Below are positions 1-6,747 of a stretch of 9,778 nucleotides of DNA, in pieces. The stretch spans positions 1-9,778 of the forward strand of contig JAOUEK010000034.1 in assembly GCA_029858755.1 (NCBI GenBank), read 5' to 3'. Under the pieces are notes generated by a model. That model ran no database searches, was not told the origin of the DNA, and saw nothing but the letters and a program-made list of their open reading frames with translations. The translations under genes and the position numbers were made by a program. The stretch comes from Thermoleophilia bacterium. GTDB lineage: Bacteria > Actinomycetota > Thermoleophilia > Gaiellales > Gaiellaceae. The first letter of the stretch is position 1. Each line of letters starts with the position of its first letter.

Positions 1-619
1 GGAGCGAGGCGTCCGGACGGCTGTCGACCGTCGTCTCGAGCAGCATCGTCCCGCCGAGCCGGGTCACGCGGTTGAGCATCGCGAGCATCGGCACGTGGTA
101 GCTCGTGTGGTAGAGCACACCGAGGAAGAGCACGAGATCGAACGGCTCCAGCCGCAGCAGCTCGTCGGCGCTACGCAGGTCGCCGTAGACGAACCGATGC
201 GGCGCCTGCAGCTCCGACGTCCAGCGGTCGTGAAGCACGGCGTCGGCGGCGAAGTCGCTGAACACGAGCTCCCGGGGGTGGAGGCGCTCGTCCAGCCAGC
301 GCGCGTGGACGCCGTACTTCGGGCCCACCTCGAGCACGCGGGGATGATCGGCCGTCACGTCGCGGAGCACGTCCTCCAGCCCGTCGACCGTGAGCGTCAG
401 ATCCGGGATCTCGCCCGCGCCGGTCGTCGGCCGCTTGTCGCGCACCGGCCGGGCGTCCTCGGCGTAGCTCGTGAGTGCGGCCAGCTGCGCGCGATGCTCC
501 CAGCTCGGGACGTAGGCGACGAGGCCGAGGCGGGAGGCGGAGCGCAGGATGAAGCGCCGCTGCGCAGCCCGTGGGAGCTCGAGCGGATGGCGGAGAAACC
601 GGCTCATTGAGGCTTGCAT
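1..619 (-). CDS. Class I SAM-dependent methyltransferase (partial, C-terminus off left edge)
   Basis: An open minus-strand frame runs from ATG at 619 off the left edge, giving 206 residues. Residues 95-103 (VLEVGPKYG) form the glycine-rich SAM-binding motif I, with acidic SDF at 121-123 after the next strand. FDLVLFLGVLYH at 160-171 resembles the fDlV..lGVLYH segment of CmoB/DUF1698-like and related class I methyltransferases, and MLNRVTRLGGTMLLET at 180-195 fits the next helix and strand. The first 60 residues are basic, with no clear transmembrane segment. Substrate is unknown; the neighbouring glycan-type genes suggest a sugar or envelope-glycan O-methyltransferase, which is inference. The start is uncertain: a second in-frame ATG lies at 607, and neither has a convincing Shine-Dalgarno sequence. 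The frame stays open further upstream to a GTG at 703, but those residues look non-coding. The gene is divergent from the membrane protein at 955. Confidence 0.85.
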   Translation of the reverse strand, partial: MQASMSRFLRHPLELPRAAQRRFILRSASRLGLVAYVPSWEHRAQLAALTSYAEDARPVRDKRPTTGAGEIPDLTLTVDGLEDVLRDVTADHPRVLEVGPKYGVHARWLDERLHPRELVFSDFAADAVLHDRWTSELQAPHRFVYGDLRSADELLRLEPFDLVLFLGVLYHTSYHVPMLAMLNRVTRLGGTMLLETTVDSRPDASL

Positions 620-954
620 GTCGGTCGACGATGCTACGTCATCTCCTCGCGCCCGCCGGTGATCGACTGCGGTTCGCTGACGAGACTCGCTGGTGCCGAA
701 CACAATGAGGGGCCGACGAGGCAAAGGGGCCTTATGAGCCCGTGAGACAGCGGCCCGGCCTGCGGCTTGTGCGATCCATGGGAGATGACCGAGGTTCGGA
801 GCCGGGAGTCACCGCCCGGTCGCGGGCAGGGTCCGAGGAGCGGCTGACTGAGAGAGGGACGCTTCCCGACGCCTCGGGGACAAGTGACCGGTTGGTGCCG
901 GCGCGAGACGGATTCCGCTGATCTGCCACGCATTTCACTGCTCCGGCATCGGCG
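620..954. promoter_or_regulatory. Divergent intergenic region, gene-free, presumed to hold both promoters
   Basis: These 335 bases separate two divergent genes, so both promoters should lie here. I could not assign a confident -35/-10 pair on either strand. A small perfect hairpin is visible at 814-827 (GCCCG, GTCG loop, CGGGC), and a weaker one at about 856-867 (GGGA/TCCC). There are no T-runs that would make these intrinsic terminators. Minus-strand frames cover much of the stretch (for example 634-987), but their translations are rich in Arg, Ser and Pro and match no family I recognise. No riboswitch consensus could be fitted by eye. The role is inferred from gene orientation only. Confidence 0.4.
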
Positions 955-3033
955 ATGAGGCGCGCTGGGGATCTTAGGGTCGCTCATCTACGCTGCCCGT
1001 GGATGCGACTGAGGCAGGCCGTCCTGCTCATAGGTGTCGGGGTGCTCTCCTCACTTGCGACGATCCTCGCCGTCGCTTGGGTAGGCGAGCCGATCGCCGA
1101 GATCTTCCGCGGTGTTGCATACCGAGCAACGCCAGAGCGCGCTGTCGGACTGTTTGTGATCCTCCTGGTCGTCGGGCGGGTCGGCCCACGGATCGTGCAG
1201 GGCAAGGGTCGCCTCGGGCCCTGGGCTCTCACGCGAGGAAGCGGCGACGTTCGGACGGTCGACCTGTCGAGACGTCGACCGCACGTTGCAGCGTCAGGCC
1301 TCGGAGTCATCGTGGGCGCTGCGGCGGGCATCCACGTTGTTCTCTCGAACTCGTTTGCCACTCCGCATATCTTCTCCGACGAGCTCATCTACTCGAGCCT
1401 CGGCAAGGGCATTGCGACGGGTTCTGGCCTCGTCATCCGCGGCGGCGCCTCCTCCGGCTACGGGGTCGGCTACCCCCTGTTCATCGCTCCGGCATACGCG
1501 CTCGCAGCCGACGGGGCACGGGCGTTCGAGGCCATTCAGGCTCTCAACTCGGTGGTCATGGCGGCGGCGGCCGTGCCCGTGTACTTCCTCGCGCGGCGCG
1601 TTCTTGGCGGCGGGTGGTCGCTAGGGGCCGCAGCGCTAACGGTCGTCGCTCCCTGGATGGGGTACAGCGCACTCGTCATGACAGAGCCGCTCTTCACCTT
1701 TGTCTTCCTCCTCTTCTGCCTGACGCTCGTTCGTGCCCTCGAGACACCCACGGCAACGCGGCAACTCATGTGCGTTGTCTGTCTCGCCGGACTCTGCACC
1801 GTTCGGATTCAGGGAATCGTGCTCGCGCCTGCGATCGCAGCGGCGGTGCTGCTGGCAGCACCCGCGGGAGAGCGCACGGCTTTCGCCCGGAAGTTCGGGC
1901 CGACATGGCTTGCGCTCGCCGCCCTTGCGCTCACGGGCCTCATGATCAGCGGCGGTGACGTCACTGGGGTGCTCGGAGCCTACGACGTGCTGATCGAGGA
2001 GACGAGGATCATCGGCACGCCAATCTGGGCGGCGAAGAACATCGCCGCCATCGAGCTCGGTGTCGGCATCCTCGCCTTAGCCCTTCTCCCTCGCGCGCTC
2101 ATCAGCTTCCTTGGCCGATCTGCCGGCAGAGAGGAGCGGGCGCTTGGGGCGGTGACCCTCTCGTGCCTCGTCGCGCTCCTCGTGTCAGTCGCCGTCCTCT
2201 CGGCTAGCCCGTATGGACTCGACCGAGTTCACGAGCGGAACCTGTTCTACATCGTGCCCCTCCTTGTGACGTGCGTTCTGGGCTGGGCCGGCAAGCGCCC
2301 TTCGGACACCGGAGGCGTCGGAGCGGCGCTCGGGGGTGTGGCAGTCGTGTTGTTCCCACTCGCGCTCGTCACTTCCGACTTCGAGGATGCGTCGCAGTTC
2401 GATGCCCCGTCGCTCGAACGTTGGCAACAGCTCGCGACATGGTTTCCCGATCCGCGTCTCCCGTTCGTCGGAGCCGCTGCTGTCGCACTGGCGGTGGCGT
2501 TCCGCCGGCCCTCGCGGCTTACGATTTCCGTCGTAACCGTGGTCGCGTTCGTTACCGTCACGCCCTCCTTGTTCTATGACGCCCCAATCACTCGATCAGA
2601 CGCACGAGAGCTGGCCTGGGTCGACCGTGCAATACCCGCAGGCTCACAGGCGCTCCTACTGTGGCCCGAGCCCACGCCGACCGGCTGCGGAACAACCCGC
2701 GACATCGGTCAGCTCGCGCTGTGGACGGAGTTCTTCAACGTGTCCGTTGCACGCGTCGCGCGGACGTCACACAACGGCTCCGCGGGGGGCCTAGCAGCAG
2801 CCGAGATCGACATTTCGAAGGCCGGACATCTCATGCGTGACGGCGCCCGGGTATTTGAGGAGTACATCGTCGCGGAGAGTCGCTACACCGTCCACGGAAC
2901 TCGCATTGCCGACCTGCCTCTCACGAGCGGAGGATCCAACACAAGCCAACCAGCGGCCCTGACCCTTTGGCGCTCCCGACAGCCTGTCCGGATAGACGTC
3001 GAGGCACCTCCGAGCGCATGCAACGGCGGCTAA
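955..3033 (+). CDS. Polytopic membrane protein, probable GT-C type glycosyltransferase
   Basis: This is a 692-residue integral membrane protein with many hydrophobic segments (for example about 20-43, 63-79, 112-130, 196-213, 222-236, 244-260, 286-302, 317-332, 367-386, 398-416, 429-444, 455-473, 504-516 and 522-540), then a soluble C-terminal tail of about 150 residues. The acidic FSDELIY at 140-146, just after an early membrane segment, sits where GT-C enzymes carry their catalytic Asp/Glu in the first extracytoplasmic loop. GYGVGYPLFIAPAYAL (168-183) and RVHERNLFYIVPLL (424-437) resemble conserved segments of GT39/ArnT-like and PMT-like proteins. The likely role is moving a sugar from a polyprenyl carrier to an extracytoplasmic acceptor; donor and acceptor are unknown. 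Start: ATG at 955 is the first possible start after an in-frame TGA at 919-921. ATG at 1003 (residue 17) lies right before the first membrane segment and is a good alternative. Neither has a clear ribosome binding site. GC content is lower than in the right half, and a rare TTA leucine codon occurs at 2077-2079. Confidence 0.75.
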   Translation: MRRAGDLRVAHLRCPWMRLRQAVLLIGVGVLSSLATILAVAWVGEPIAEIFRGVAYRATPERAVGLFVILLVVGRVGPRIVQGKGRLGPWALTRGSGDVRTVDLSRRRPHVAASGLGVIVGAAAGIHVVLSNSFATPHIFSDELIYSSLGKGIATGSGLVIRGGASSGYGVGYPLFIAPAYALAADGARAFEAIQALNSVVMAAAAVPVYFLARRVLGGGWSLGAAALTVVAPWMGYSALVMTEPLFTFVFLLFCLTLVRALETPTATRQLMCVVCLAGLCTVRIQGIVLAPAIAAAVLLAAPAGERTAFARKFGPTWLALAALALTGLMISGGDVTGVLGAYDVLIEETRIIGTPIWAAKNIAAIELGVGILALALLPRALISFLGRSAGREERALGAVTLSCLVALLVSVAVLSASPYGLDRVHERNLFYIVPLLVTCVLGWAGKRPSDTGGVGAALGGVAVVLFPLALVTSDFEDASQFDAPSLERWQQLATWFPDPRLPFVGAAAVALAVAFRRPSRLTISVVTVVAFVTVTPSLFYDAPITRSDARELAWVDRAIPAGSQALLLWPEPTPTGCGTTRDIGQLALWTEFFNVSVARVARTSHNGSAGGLAAAEIDISKAGHLMRDGARVFEEYIVAESRYTVHGTRIADLPLTSGGSNTSQPAALTLWRSRQPVRIDVEAPPSACNGG

Positions 3034-3077
3034 TCGATCCAGGCTGCACAGACGCGCTGAGGAGACACCCGGGGCGG

Positions 3078-3113
3078 GAGATCGTGCCCGTGCAGCGTCA
3101 ATGATCCGATCTC
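3078..3113. repeat. Inverted repeat in convergent intergenic gap, possible weak bidirectional terminator
   Basis: GAGATCG at 3078-3084 pairs perfectly with CGATCTC at 3107-3113, leaving a 22-base loop. It lies in the 162-base gap (3034-3195) between two genes that converge, where a bidirectional terminator would be expected. The loop is long and no U-tract follows on either strand, so this is not a classic intrinsic terminator. A 7-base match of this kind could also be chance. Confidence 0.25.
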
Positions 3114-3195
3114 GGGACGTGTACCGTCTCTCCCCGGAGGACGTTCCTGCGCGGTCGCCCCGCCAGACAGCCGCGCTCTCCCAGCGGCGTCGACC

Positions 3196-4830
3196 TCAGC
3201 CGGCCTCCGACACGTCGCGTGCATGCCGTCGCTCCCCGAGCAGGGCCCCGAGCGCGAGGAGGATGAATGCCGGAGCCACGGGCAAGACGTACCTGACGTC
3301 AGGCGGGGTGGCGGCGGCTGTCGCGGAGACGACGATCGCCGCCGCAAGCGCTGACGCGAGCATCACCGCGATGCGTCGCGGCCGTCTAATCGCAAGCGCG
3401 AGCACGGCAGCGATCAGCCACACGACGGGGCGTGGAAACCAGCGCGAGAGCTGGTTGAGACGCCGCGCGAGGGTGCCCGAGCCATCGTAATCGGGCAAGG
3501 CAGCGAAGAGCGTGTCCGTCTCGCGCTCAATGGCCCAGAAGCGTTGCTCGATCTCGGTGTTCGCGAAGACGTACGTCTGCTCCGTCGGGGATGTCCACAC
3601 TTGCCGAATCGCGTTGTCAGGACGGACGATCCAGCCACTCTGCCCACCCGGAATGAGCTCTCCCTCGCTTGGGATGGGGAGTCCCTTCGCGTTGACCTGC
3701 CCCCCGACATGGGCGCTCTCGTCCGATGGAGTTAGACCGGCGTACGCGCGGTAGTACGGCTCGCTCAGCTCGAGCCAGATCGAGCGCAGAACGTTCTTCG
3801 CATAGGTGCCAGGGTGTGCCTTGAGAGCCTCCGAGCCCACCTTCTGCAGCTTGTCGGCGCCGCCGTCCCAGCCCCAGCGTTTGTGGGCCAATACACCGAG
3901 GTCCTCGCTGATCCGCAGGCTTCCTGAGGAGAGCACGTCGTCCAGACTCACGCCGTACGACCGGTAGGGCTCGCGCGTGAGGAGACTTCGCTCGATCTCG
4001 TCCAGCAACTGACGCGTCGCGGGGCCGTTGCCCCGTTCGATGATCCGATCGACGACGAAGGCGTGGTGGAACAGTGCGGTGTTGCCGCCGCGCGCTACGG
4101 TGATCTCGCCGTAACGTGCGTCGTTGAGAAGCGCCCAGCCTGCGAGTGGCAGCACGGCGCCCGCGATGACAAGACCTGACATCGCCATCCGGGACCTCAG
4201 CGATCGTCGTCGGAACAGCAGCGGCGCGAGCGCGAAGATGACAAACAGCTGACTCCCCGGGCGGGTTAGTGTGAGGGCCGCCACCCCAACGCCGACGAGC
4301 GCGGCGCGCCCGAGGCTCGGCGCGACGAGCGTACGGGCGAGCATCCACGCCCAGAGGGAGAAGACGGCCGCGTACACGGGCTCGCTCGAGACGACGTGGA
4401 ACATGCCGGCGTAACCCGGATACAGCAGGAGCACGACACCCAACACGAGCCCGACGCCGGGGGCAATCCACCGCCCGGCAGCAGTCCACGCAACCACCGA
4501 GACGGCGTAGAGCGCCGCAAGCCCGGGCGCGGCAAGGATCCCACCGGCGACATCGAGCAGCAGTCCGTCGACGATCGGTGTCAACGGAGTCCGGCTCAAG
4601 ATGATCGCCGGAAGCACCGGGTCGCTGTCAGTGAGCTCAACGTAGTAGCGGAGGTAGTCGTCGAGGTCGGCCCCAGCCGCAACGGGCCAGGCGATCGAAC
4701 GAAGGGCATACGCGACGGCCGCAGCGATTCCGACGAGGAGGAGGCCGAGCGGGCGGCCCTCCAGTCGGATCAGCCACTTCCAGACGGGACGCAGCCGGTC
4801 AAGCGGGCCGACGGTCGCGCGAGTAATCAT
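3196..4830 (-). CDS. Polytopic membrane protein, probable GT-C type glycosyltransferase with large extracytoplasmic loop
   Basis: This is a 544-residue membrane protein. Hydrophobic segments lie at about 28-48, 86-116, 124-138, 148-166, 175-189, 193-206 and 216-235, then at 468-481, 487-506 and 514-532. Acidic GADLDDYL (53-60) follows the first membrane segment, as in GT-C enzymes, where an Asp there is catalytic. VVSSEPVYAAVFSLWAW (146-162) and DVRYVLPVAPAFILL (511-525) resemble GT39/PMT-like conserved segments. A hydrophilic stretch of about 230 residues (236-465) separates the first set of membrane segments from the last three and probably forms an extracytoplasmic domain. The likely role is glycosyl transfer from a polyprenyl-linked sugar; substrates are unknown. 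The ATG at 4830 is one base past the dehydratase stop (TGA-G-ATG), so it is probably cotranscribed with and coupled to the enzyme genes. Its GC content is lower than theirs. It converges with the other membrane protein. A general membrane protein of unknown function cannot be excluded. Confidence 0.72.
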   Translation of the reverse strand: MITRATVGPLDRLRPVWKWLIRLEGRPLGLLLVGIAAAVAYALRSIAWPVAAGADLDDYLRYYVELTDSDPVLPAIILSRTPLTPIVDGLLLDVAGGILAAPGLAALYAVSVVAWTAAGRWIAPGVGLVLGVVLLLYPGYAGMFHVVSSEPVYAAVFSLWAWMLARTLVAPSLGRAALVGVGVAALTLTRPGSQLFVIFALAPLLFRRRSLRSRMAMSGLVIAGAVLPLAGWALLNDARYGEITVARGGNTALFHHAFVVDRIIERGNGPATRQLLDEIERSLLTREPYRSYGVSLDDVLSSGSLRISEDLGVLAHKRWGWDGGADKLQKVGSEALKAHPGTYAKNVLRSIWLELSEPYYRAYAGLTPSDESAHVGGQVNAKGLPIPSEGELIPGGQSGWIVRPDNAIRQVWTSPTEQTYVFANTEIEQRFWAIERETDTLFAALPDYDGSGTLARRLNQLSRWFPRPVVWLIAAVLALAIRRPRRIAVMLASALAAAIVVSATAAATPPDVRYVLPVAPAFILLALGALLGERRHARDVSEAG

Positions 4831-4831
4831 C

Positions 4832-6001
4832 TCATGCAGCCGGCCACGGATGTGCGCGGAGCACGTCCTCGACGATCTCGGCGCCCCAGCCGGGCGCCGA
4901 CGGGACGACGAGCTCCCCGTCGCGCACGTCGGGCACTGCTGTCACCAGCTCCTCGCGCCACGGCACGTCGTCGACGTCGACCTCGCAGATCCGCGTGTTC
5001 GGGATCGCGGCGCACCACTGCGCGGCGATGAAGGTCGCCAGGTGGCCGTAGTAGTTGTGCGGCGCGCACGACACCTCGAACGTCTCGGCGAGGTCGGCGA
5101 CCTTCTTCGCCTGGTGGAAGCCGTTCCAGATCACGTCGACCGAGGCGACGTCCATCGCCCCGGCCTCGAGGAAGGGCCGGAAGCCGCGCGCCGTGTACAG
5201 GTTCTCGCCGGAGCAGATCGGCATCGGGGCCCCTCGCCGGACGTGCGCGAGCGCCGCCGGGTCGTAGGCGTCGACCTCCAGCCAGAGCAGGTCGAACGGC
5301 TCGAGCGCGTTGGCGACGCGGAGCACGCCCTCCGGCTCGAGGTTGAAGTTGAGGTCGACGATCGGACGCGCCCGCCCCTCGGTGCCCGCGGCGAACGCCT
5401 CCAGCAGCCGCGTGAGGTGCTCGGCGATCTCGGCTGCCCGCATGGTGCCGCCGCCTGCGCCGAAGCCGGGCATCAGCACCTGTGGCTCCTCGCCCGGGAC
5501 GACGATGTTCGTCTTGAAGGCGCCGTAGCCGCGCTCCACGACCTCCCGCCCGAGCGCCTCGACGTCGTCGTACGAGGCGAGCTTCGGGGTGCCCGTCACC
5601 TCCCAGGCGCGGGCGCGGGTCGTGCCGCAGTGCGACCAGTAGAGCGGCACCTTGTCGCGCGTGGGGCCGCCGAAGAGCTCGTGCACGGGCACGCCGAGCG
5701 CCTTCGCCTTGAGGTCGAGCAGCGCGTTCTCGATGCCGGCGAGCGCCTTCTGGATCACCGAGCCGGGGCTCTGGCGCGTGTGACGGTAGAGGTCCCAGTA
5801 GATGCGCTCGACCGGTCGCGGGTCGCGGCCGACGACGAGGGGAGCGAGGTCCTCGACGATGCCGGCGATCCCGCGCGGCGACCCGTGCGAGTCGGTGACC
5901 TCCGACCAGCCGACGAGGCCGTCGTCCGTGGTCGCCTTGAGGAACACCCACGGGCGCCAGCCGGCGTCGCAGAACAGCGTCTCGAGGCGGGCGACCTTCA
6001 C
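4832..6001 (-). CDS. Enolase-superfamily (mandelate racemase/muconate lactonizing) protein, probable sugar-acid dehydratase
   Basis: 389 residues, near the usual length for acid-sugar dehydratases. The N-terminal capping domain (about 1-120) precedes a TIM-barrel domain. Candidate Mg2+ ligands fall in family order: D216 (IVDLN), E242 (WLEVD) and E266 (SGEN). K163 (AFKTN) sits at the end of the second barrel strand, and D289 (SVDVIWNG) with H315 (APHNYYGH) form the expected Asp-His dyad. Family enzymes take a proton from the carbon next to a carboxylate; this set fits dehydration of an aldonate to a 2-keto-3-deoxy-aldonate. The exact sugar cannot be read. The position that is His in the DxHGR motif of galactonate dehydratase is N218 here (DLNFN). 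The stretch about 168-187 carries a Gly- and Pro-rich loop. The start is GTG at 6001, overlapping the cytidylyltransferase stop as GTGA, with no Shine-Dalgarno, so translational coupling is likely. A catabolic role (rhamnonate- or galactonate-type) is the main alternative. Confidence 0.88.
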   Translation of the reverse strand: MKVARLETLFCDAGWRPWVFLKATTDDGLVGWSEVTDSHGSPRGIAGIVEDLAPLVVGRDPRPVERIYWDLYRHTRQSPGSVIQKALAGIENALLDLKAKALGVPVHELFGGPTRDKVPLYWSHCGTTRARAWEVTGTPKLASYDDVEALGREVVERGYGAFKTNIVVPGEEPQVLMPGFGAGGGTMRAAEIAEHLTRLLEAFAAGTEGRARPIVDLNFNLEPEGVLRVANALEPFDLLWLEVDAYDPAALAHVRRGAPMPICSGENLYTARGFRPFLEAGAMDVASVDVIWNGFHQAKKVADLAETFEVSCAPHNYYGHLATFIAAQWCAAIPNTRICEVDVDDVPWREELVTAVPDVRDGELVVPSAPGWGAEIVEDVLRAHPWPAA

Positions 6002-6747
6002 GAGGGCGCAGGATACGGCTCGCGGTCGACGGGCGGCAGCGTCGCCCGCCCGCTCGCGACGAGAGCCTCTGCGCGCTCCCAATCGTCCTCGTCGTCGACG
6101 TTGAAGCCCTCCAGGCCCTGCGTGAGGAAGGGGGCGAGCACCCGTCCCTCTCGCGTCCCCGTCTCCGTGACCACGCGCGTCCACGCGATCTCGAGCGCGC
6201 TGTTCTGCGCGTAGACGGGCGGCAGGGCCTGGTACTGGCCCGCGTGCCAGGCGGCGTCGAGGTGCGACTGGTCGAGCAGCGGGCGCATCGTGCGGGCGTC
6301 GTCCGCGAGCAGCCACATCTTGCCCGGGTGCTGCTTGACGGGCTCCACCGCGCGGATCGAGTCCGCCTCGGGCGTGGCGAGCAGCTGCTCCAGCCCGCGG
6401 CGGATCACGTCGGGCCCCCGGAACGGGTTGGTGGCCCGCACGATCGCGAACAGGTCGTAGCGCTCCGGCAGGCGCTGCAGCGTCCAGGCGATCCACTCGA
6501 TGTCCGGCGAGGTCGCCGTCGCGTACTCGTCCGGCCGCAGGAAGGGCACGTCGGCGCCGTACCGGCGGGCCACCTCGGCGATCTGCTCGCTGTCGGTGGA
6601 GACGAGCACCCGCTCGAACACGCCGGACTGCTGCGCCGTCGCGATCGCGAAGGCGATCAGTGGATGGCCGGCAAGCGCCCGGATGTTCTTCCCGGGGACG
6701 CGCTCGGACCCGGAGCGGGCACCGATCAACGCGATCGCGGTCGTCAC
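5998..6747 (-). CDS. Acylneuraminate/KDO-type cytidylyltransferase family protein
   Basis: 249 residues, the normal size for CMP-sialate, CMP-legionaminate or CMP-KDO synthetases. It starts directly with the nucleotidyltransferase signature: IGARSGSERVPGKNIRALAG at 8-27 contains the CTP-binding R.GS.R.P.KN motif. VLVSTDSEQIAEVARRYGA (47-65) is the second conserved block, RATNPFR (104-110) matches the P-T-(S/N)-P-x-R segment, and FNVDDEDDW (215-223) matches the C-terminal N-(I/V)-D...D metal and product motif. The expected reaction is CTP plus a 2-keto-3-deoxy sugar acid giving CMP-sugar and diphosphate, in the cytoplasm. The sugar cannot be identified; no NeuB- or KdsA-type synthase is in the window. 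The GTG at 6747 is well supported: it overlaps the previous stop as GTGA, and GGAGG lies 7 bases upstream. Related SpsF- or PtmB-like enzymes are close alternatives. Confidence 0.9.
   Translation of the reverse strand: MTTAIALIGARSGSERVPGKNIRALAGHPLIAFAIATAQQSGVFERVLVSTDSEQIAEVARRYGADVPFLRPDEYATATSPDIEWIAWTLQRLPERYDLFAIVRATNPFRGPDVIRRGLEQLLATPEADSIRAVEPVKQHPGKMWLLADDARTMRPLLDQSHLDAAWHAGQYQALPPVYAQNSALEIAWTRVVTETGTREGRVLAPFLTQGLEGFNVDDEDDWERAEALVASGRATLPPVDREPYPAPS

Noticed and set aside
634..987. Minus-strand 117-codon frame in the divergent gap
   Set aside because: It is Ser/Arg/Pro-rich with no recognisable domain and overlaps the start of the plus-strand gene. Nothing supports it beyond being open.
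3170..3188. GCCGC...GCGGC hairpin as a terminator for the plus-strand membrane protein
   Set aside because: Only a 5-base stem with a 9-base loop and no U-tract; expected by chance at this GC content.
4850..6214. Long plus-strand open frame (454 codons) opposite the dehydratase and cytidylyltransferase
   Set aside because: It is antisense to two genes with clear catalytic motifs. Its translation is Arg/Val/Glu-rich low-complexity sequence with no family resemblance, as expected of the complement of high-GC3 coding DNA.
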